Positions 60,378 to 64,000 of a DNA stretch of 64,000 bases are shown piece by piece (the first letter of the stretch is position 1; each line of letters opens with the position of its first letter). The DNA is taken from positions 77,891 to 141,890 of the forward strand of contig NZ_WBMS02000015.1 of NCBI RefSeq assembly GCF_008923205.2, written 5' to 3'. The position numbers and the translations under genes are program-made. Under the pieces are notes generated by a model. That model saw only the letters and a list, made by a program, of their open reading frames with translations. It was not told the DNA's origin and did no database searches. The stretch comes from Actinomadura physcomitrii (GTDB lineage: Bacteria; Actinomycetota; Actinomycetes; Streptosporangiales; Streptosporangiaceae).

Positions 60378-61269
60378 AAAGCTGTGCCGTAATGGTCGAG
60401 AAGCGCGGCCTGGTGTGCTGCCGGTGAGCTGGCGCCCTCCGGGCCGGTCAGCCGGCCTTCGCCAGGTTGTGCATGAGGGCGATGCCGTGGGTGGCGTGGT
60501 GGACGCCGTCGCGTTTGCGGCGGCAGTTGCGCAGGATGTTCCACCATTTCATGCGCGCGAAGACGTGCTCGACGCGGGTGCGCACCCGTTTGTGGACGGT
60601 GTTGAGTGCGTGCTGCCAGGCGGGCAGCTCGCTGCCGTCGCGGTGACGCCGGTAGGGCATGATGACCTGCCGGTTTCCCTGGTAACCGCCGTCGGCCATC
60701 ACGTGCGCACCTCGGCAGGCCTGGTCCGCGTCCGAGTCGCGGAAGGCGGTGCAGTCGTTGTGGTTGCCCGGCACCGGACGTTCGACCGCGACCGCCAGCC
60801 GGGTGTTGGCGTCGATGACGACCTGCATGTTCACCGAGTACCGGTAGTTCTTGGACGAGGCGGTGACCGTCCGGTCGTGGACGGGCACCAGCGTGCCGTC
60901 CACGATCAACACCGTGTCCGGACTGTGCCGGCGGGTGACCGGGGCCAGGGCGAGCAGCGGCGCCAGATGGTCCACGACTCGGTGCGCGGCGGACTTGGAC
61001 ACCCCGAACAGCAGTGCGACCTGCCGCAGCGTGAGGTTGGTGCGGTAATACACCGCGATCAGCAGCACCCGGTCGGCCAGCGGCAGGCTCCACCGCCGCC
61101 CGGTCCCGGTCTGCTCACCGCCCCGACCTGCAACGATCCGCACCAGACGCCGGAACTGCCGCACCGACAGGCCGGTGAACACCGGCACCCACTCGTCCCG
61201 ATCGGCCCTGATCAACCGCTCCACGTTAAGATCAACGATCTTGATCGCTTGGCGTTACGGGACAGCTTC
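60378..61269 (-). mobile_element. IS5-type insertion sequence, 892 bp
   Basis: Terminal inverted repeats AAAGCTGTGCCGTAA (60378-60392) and GAAGCTGTCCCGTAA (complement of 61255-61269) match at 13 of 15 positions. TA flanks both ends as the likely target duplication. One transposase gene fills the element. The host gene frame is restored exactly on removal, which confirms the ends. Confidence 0.85.
60448..61224 (-). CDS. IS5-family DDE transposase
   Basis: 258 aa, GTG start. N-terminal helix-turn-helix (LTLRQVALLFGVSKSAAHRV) is followed by a DDE domain of the DDE_Tnp_4 kind: Asp in LIVDGTLVPVHD, Asp in VMADGGYQGNRQ, and Glu in TRVEHVFARMKWWNILRN. All three catalytic residues are present, and the terminal repeats are intact, so the element may still move. 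Confidence 0.87.
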   Translation of the reverse strand: MERLIRADRDEWVPVFTGLSVRQFRRLVRIVAGRGGEQTGTGRRWSLPLADRVLLIAVYYRTNLTLRQVALLFGVSKSAAHRVVDHLAPLLALAPVTRRHSPDTVLIVDGTLVPVHDRTVTASSKNYRYSVNMQVVIDANTRLAVAVERPVPGNHNDCTAFRDSDADQACRGAHVMADGGYQGNRQVIMPYRRHRDGSELPAWQHALNTVHKRVRTRVEHVFARMKWWNILRNCRRKRDGVHHATHGIALMHNLAKAG

Positions 61270-61302
61270 TAGGAAGCGCTCCAGTCTCACGGGGTGTCCC
61301 GG

Positions 61303-62136
61303 TTACAGGTGGCAGACGGCGCAGCCAACCTGGTCGTCGTCTTCGTCGTGTGCGTCGGCGAGGATTTCGAGGAGCGGGCGGTTTGGTTTGATGCGGTTGG
61401 CGGCGCGTTGTAGCGCGGCCTGGTGCTTGGCTTCAATTTCTTCGCGGCGGGCGAGTAGTTCGTCGAGGGATTCGCCCTGGGACCAAGTGTACTTGCGGTC
61501 CTTCATGGCGGTCGCCTGGTAGTTCACCTTCTCCTCGTATGCGACAGCCTTCTCGAACAAGTCAGGGTGGCGTTCCTTGAGTCCGAGCCATTCGTGTTTG
61601 CGCTGGAAGAAGCAGAAGTAGCAGCCTGAGCGGGTGCGCCACTCGTAGTAGGCCGGCAGGCCGATGCCGGCCTCGTCCAAGATCCGATCGACGCCCTCGC
61701 GGTCGATGCCGTCTTCGCGGAAGGGGAAGACGGCCTTGATGTTGGGTTTGGTGCTGACGTAGCCGAGGCGGTTTTCGTCGGCGCGGATAGCGACGTAGGA
61801 GATGACGTCGTCGTCTCCTACCCACGCCTCCAGCGGCTTGATCTTGAGGTTCTTGGTGCACCAGCGCATCTGCGGGCTGGGGAGGGTGCCCTGGTACACC
61901 TCAAGCCAGTGATCGAAGTCACGGCTGGAGTTGAGACGCTCGATCGGCTTGCCAAGGGCTGCTTCGAGCCGGTTGAGGTACTCGTAGGTCTCGGGGAGCT
62001 CGGCGCCGGTGTCGCAGAAGAAGTACTCCATCTGCGGGACGCGGTCGCGCATGTAGATGGCCAGGGCTGATGAGTCCTTGCCTCCGGAGATGCCCAGCAC
62101 GTGTCGTGTTGGGGCGGTGGTGTTGTCGGTGGTCAC
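61303..62136 (-). CDS. DndC-like PAPS-reductase-family (PP-loop) protein
   Basis: 277 aa, GTG start overlapping the upstream stop (GTGA). The PP-loop is GISGGKDSSALA (16-25). RWCTKNLKIKP (Cys93) is the PAPS-reductase signature. Two CxxC pairs, Cys172/Cys175 in SGCYFCFFQRK and Cys272/Cys275 at the C-terminus, could bind an iron-sulfur cluster with Cys93. In DNA phosphorothioation (DndC, SspD-like) and in BREX type 4 (BrxP) such proteins act on DNA sulfur or in defence. Which system this is cannot be settled within the window. Confidence 0.78.
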   Translation of the reverse strand: MTTDNTTAPTRHVLGISGGKDSSALAIYMRDRVPQMEYFFCDTGAELPETYEYLNRLEAALGKPIERLNSSRDFDHWLEVYQGTLPSPQMRWCTKNLKIKPLEAWVGDDDVISYVAIRADENRLGYVSTKPNIKAVFPFREDGIDREGVDRILDEAGIGLPAYYEWRTRSGCYFCFFQRKHEWLGLKERHPDLFEKAVAYEEKVNYQATAMKDRKYTWSQGESLDELLARREEIEAKHQAALQRAANRIKPNRPLLEILADAHDEDDDQVGCAVCHL

Positions 62137-64000
62137 CGTTCCTTCTTTCCGAGGAGGGCGTGGTCGGGGCCCGATCTGGTGAGCCGCTCGGCAAGGGCGG
62201 CGAGCAAGATCCGTGATCCGCCGTGTCCGAGGTCCTTCTCAGCTTGCTCTATGACTCTGACAATCAGCTCGTCGGCGATCTTCCGGGATTCCTGGGGGAC
62301 GTGCACGAGCAGGCGTTCTTCGGTGCCTTCGGGGCTGGTGAGGGTCAGCAGGTGAGTGTCGATCTGCCGTGGCGGGGAGTCTGAGGTCTCCTGCTCTGGC
62401 GGGCGGCCGGCGTTAGGAGCGTCGGCGGGCACGTCCGATGATCTCTGTGGCTGTGGGGGCTGTTGTTCCTGCTGCGCGGCGTACAGGTGACTGACGCGGT
62501 CGAAGCGGCGCGCCATCTCTTGGACGCGTCGTGGGAAGCTATCGACGTCTGCGTCGGTCCAGTCTCCGAGCGCTTTGTTGGTCAGCCGGATGATGATCGG
62601 GTCCAGCCAGTCTTCATCGGGCAGGGAGGTGTTCAGGACCCGCTTGACGAATCCCTCGAGTTCCACCTCCAGCGGCGCGTGGGCGAACCCGCGCAGGACC
62701 TCGCTGAGGCCCTCCCGCAGCTGCGGGAGTTCGCCGGAGATCCCGAAGGCCTGTCCGATCGTGGCGGTGATATCCGCCCGCAGCGCCCTGGTGGCGCCGG
62801 AGATCTCGTTGAGCGCGCCGGTCAGCTTCGCAACGTACGTCTGGGCTGTGGCCTTGTCTTGCGGTTCGGCCGGGGGGATGGGGTTCAGCCCGAGCGCTTG
62901 GGGGAGGCTGGTGAAGATCAGCTGCCCCGGGTCGTTGTCGGTGAGCAGCACCTGGCGGACCTGCTGAGCCTGCGGCGATAGCCGCTTGGTCTTGCGCGCG
63001 TATGGTGTCAGGACCATGATCTGTTCCAGTACGGCCCGGGTTACTGCCAGCAGCTTGGGGTTGCGGGCGGTGCGGGAACGCGGAACATCCACGGCCAGCG
63101 ATGCGGCGAGCCCTTCCACCACCAGGCGGCCCTGCCCGGTGCCGACCGGCACGTGCTTGACCGCGAAGCGGTCGGGGCCGCTGTCAGCGATCAGCCGTTC
63201 GATGATCTCCGGAGTGAGGCGGGGGCAGTAGTTGCCTTCTTCGAACAGGGCGATGTCGGCGCCGCGGACGATGAGCGCGGTGGCCATGAGGATCGGCATG
63301 ACGCCGGCCTTGACGCCATATGGGGGCGCCATGAGCCGGGAGTAGATGTCGACGATTGGGGTGTTTTGCGTCGCGCCGGTCAGCAGTTCCTCCAGCGCTT
63401 CCCATGCCGGGACGGTGTGCGGGTGTCGCTGGGGGTCGGGTCGGGATACGCCGTGGGTGGTGATGCTGTCAGCCTGGAGCCCGCCGCTGGTGTGATTGTC
63501 TGCGCGGTGGAGCCCCAGGTATTCCACCACCCCGTGGTACATCGCGCGTTCCTGGGTGTACCGGGCCGTGTCGTAGCCCAGCATGGGCAGCCCGGTCTTG
63601 GTGACCAGGTCGCTTAGCAGGACGCGGCGGGCGCGGGCGCCGTTGCTGGTGAGTTCGTGGCGGCCGGCCATCTCGTTGCGGATGTGCGGGGTGTGGAAGA
63701 ACACCCGGTCGCAGGCCGCTGACGCCAGCGCGGCGAAGCTGCGTGCCTCTAGCGGCTCGCCGGCCTCGGTCTGGGTGTCTTCACCGCGCGGCCACAGGTA
63801 CCAACTGGAGGCGGCGCTGCGCGGGTTGAACGCCTCATCGAGCCGGGCGCCGATGCTGTGGGAGATTTCGGCGATCCGTTCGGTGATCTCCCGGTCGGCG
63901 ACCGGATCGATGTCGTCCTCGTGTCGCAGATCCTCTAGGGCCCGCAGGGTGATGCCCGCTTCCAGGATCTGCGCGGGGTCGCGAGTGATGCCGATCAGCA
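62133..64000 (-). CDS. C-terminal part of a large defence-associated protein (runs off edge)
   Basis: Open from the right edge (frame reads ...LIGITRDPAQILEAG...) to TGA 62133, at least 622 aa. It shows LMAPPYGVKAGVMPILMATA and ADIALFEEGNYCPRLTPEII, blocks I associate with very large ATP-binding proteins of BREX/Dnd-like defence loci; the expected P-loop would be beyond the window. The C-terminal ~90 residues are helical and charged. It leads the operon with the DndC-like gene. An internal GTG at 63704 is not the true start because the frame continues upstream. Confidence 0.6.
   Translation of the reverse strand, partial: LIGITRDPAQILEAGITLRALEDLRHEDDIDPVADREITERIAEISHSIGARLDEAFNPRSAASSWYLWPRGEDTQTEAGEPLEARSFAALASAACDRVFFHTPHIRNEMAGRHELTSNGARARRVLLSDLVTKTGLPMLGYDTARYTQERAMYHGVVEYLGLHRADNHTSGGLQADSITTHGVSRPDPQRHPHTVPAWEALEELLTGATQNTPIVDIYSRLMAPPYGVKAGVMPILMATALIVRGADIALFEEGNYCPRLTPEIIERLIADSGPDRFAVKHVPVGTGQGRLVVEGLAASLAVDVPRSRTARNPKLLAVTRAVLEQIMVLTPYARKTKRLSPQAQQVRQVLLTDNDPGQLIFTSLPQALGLNPIPPAEPQDKATAQTYVAKLTGALNEISGATRALRADITATIGQAFGISGELPQLREGLSEVLRGFAHAPLEVELEGFVKRVLNTSLPDEDWLDPIIIRLTNKALGDWTDADVDSFPRRVQEMARRFDRVSHLYAAQQEQQPPQPQRSSDVPADAPNAGRPPEQETSDSPPRQIDTHLLTLTSPEGTEERLLVHVPQESRKIADELIVRVIEQAEKDLGHGGSRILLAALAERLTRSGPDHALLGKKER

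Larger units (their letters stand above)
60052..61290 (-). pseudogene. ~114-aa operon protein interrupted by an IS
   Basis: GTG 61290, 13 bases after the DndC-like stop, begins VRLERFL and runs into the IS at 61269. Past the other IS end the same frame resumes from 60375 (GLSFNTSILDRFRRQIEH...) to TGA at 60052 (ending TLRPEPTPGVR). Removing the 892-bp element plus one TA copy (894 bases, divisible by 3) joins the halves in frame as one ~114-aa protein. No family recognised. Its operon place after a DndC-like gene is suggestive, but it does not look like DndE. Confidence 0.7.

Noticed and set aside
1-64000. CRISPR arrays, rRNA and tRNA genes
   Set aside because: No regularly spaced repeats and no rRNA-like or cloverleaf-compatible stretch found by eye; the TCCGAGGGG motif lacks a T-arm next to it.

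Overview
The window is high-GC DNA with GC-rich third codon positions, many GTG and TTG starts, and chains of 4-bp start/stop overlaps. This is typical of a filamentous actinomycete (Streptomyces/Actinomadura-like; genus not resolved). It reads as accessory chromosome: peptide and sugar pathways on the left, then a long patchwork of recombinases, defence-type genes and broken genes. No rRNA, tRNA or CRISPR array was seen.

1-7.6 kb: the 3' end of an unidentified gene, a secreted BNR-repeat (sialidase-like) protein, then a compact RiPP-like operon. That operon has a near-consensus promoter, a 36-codon precursor-like gene, a hairpin, two different SagB-type nitroreductase-fold dehydrogenases, an MFS exporter and a GNAT acetyltransferase. 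It is followed by the wreck of a serine recombinase.

7.6-23.3 kb: a sugar-acid and polysaccharide locus. A minus-strand operon (KDG-type kinase, KDPG-type aldolase, L-idonate/zinc dehydrogenase, gluconate-5-dehydrogenase-like SDR, GntR/FadR regulator) diverges from a plus-strand operon (galactonate-type dehydratase, ribose-type ABC importer, GH51-like arabinofuranosidase with a ricin-type lectin domain, SMP-30 lactonase, Gfo/Idh dehydrogenase, secreted beta-propeller hydrolase). An 18-bp palindrome lies between them. Together they suggest degradation of an arabinose/galactose-containing polymer and oxidative (De Ley-Doudoroff-like) sugar catabolism.

23.3-28.1 kb: a PAS-GAF-SpoIIE phosphatase, an anti-sigma-antagonist-like STAS protein lacking its phosphoacceptor serine, and a SLOG gene with a truncated regulator fused to a fragment of a CHAT gene.

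28.4-38.5 kb: a CHAT-protease/NB-ARC/TPR protein coupled to a single-TM protein, a set of poorly known actinobacterial proteins, and a serine recombinase.

39-43.7 kb: a BsuBI/PstI-type restriction-modification pair of lower GC, and the intact SLOG plus XRE-TPR pair. A ~1.3-kb direct duplication (26.5-27.8 and 41.9-43.2 kb) brackets the interval.

43.8-48.4 kb: a tight operon with two small unknown proteins, a frameshifted radical-SAM/SPASM enzyme, a thymidylate-kinase-like protein and an endonuclease/exonuclease/phosphatase-fold protein. A CYTH protein, an anti-sigma-like ATPase and a candidate 27-aa peptide gene follow.

49-56.6 kb: an integrative-element backbone with an HTH protein, a replication-relaxation protein, a TraG/VirD4-like ATPase and a large serine recombinase.

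57-64 kb: a short prokaryotic Argonaute operon (HNH-APAZ plus MID-PIWI), then a minus-strand three-gene operon: a large unknown protein running off the right edge, a DndC-like PAPS-reductase-family protein, and a ~114-aa protein split by an IS5-type element. Removing the IS in silico restores the reading frame exactly. The 57-64 kb block, together with the CHAT and R-M modules, makes this a defence-rich region.
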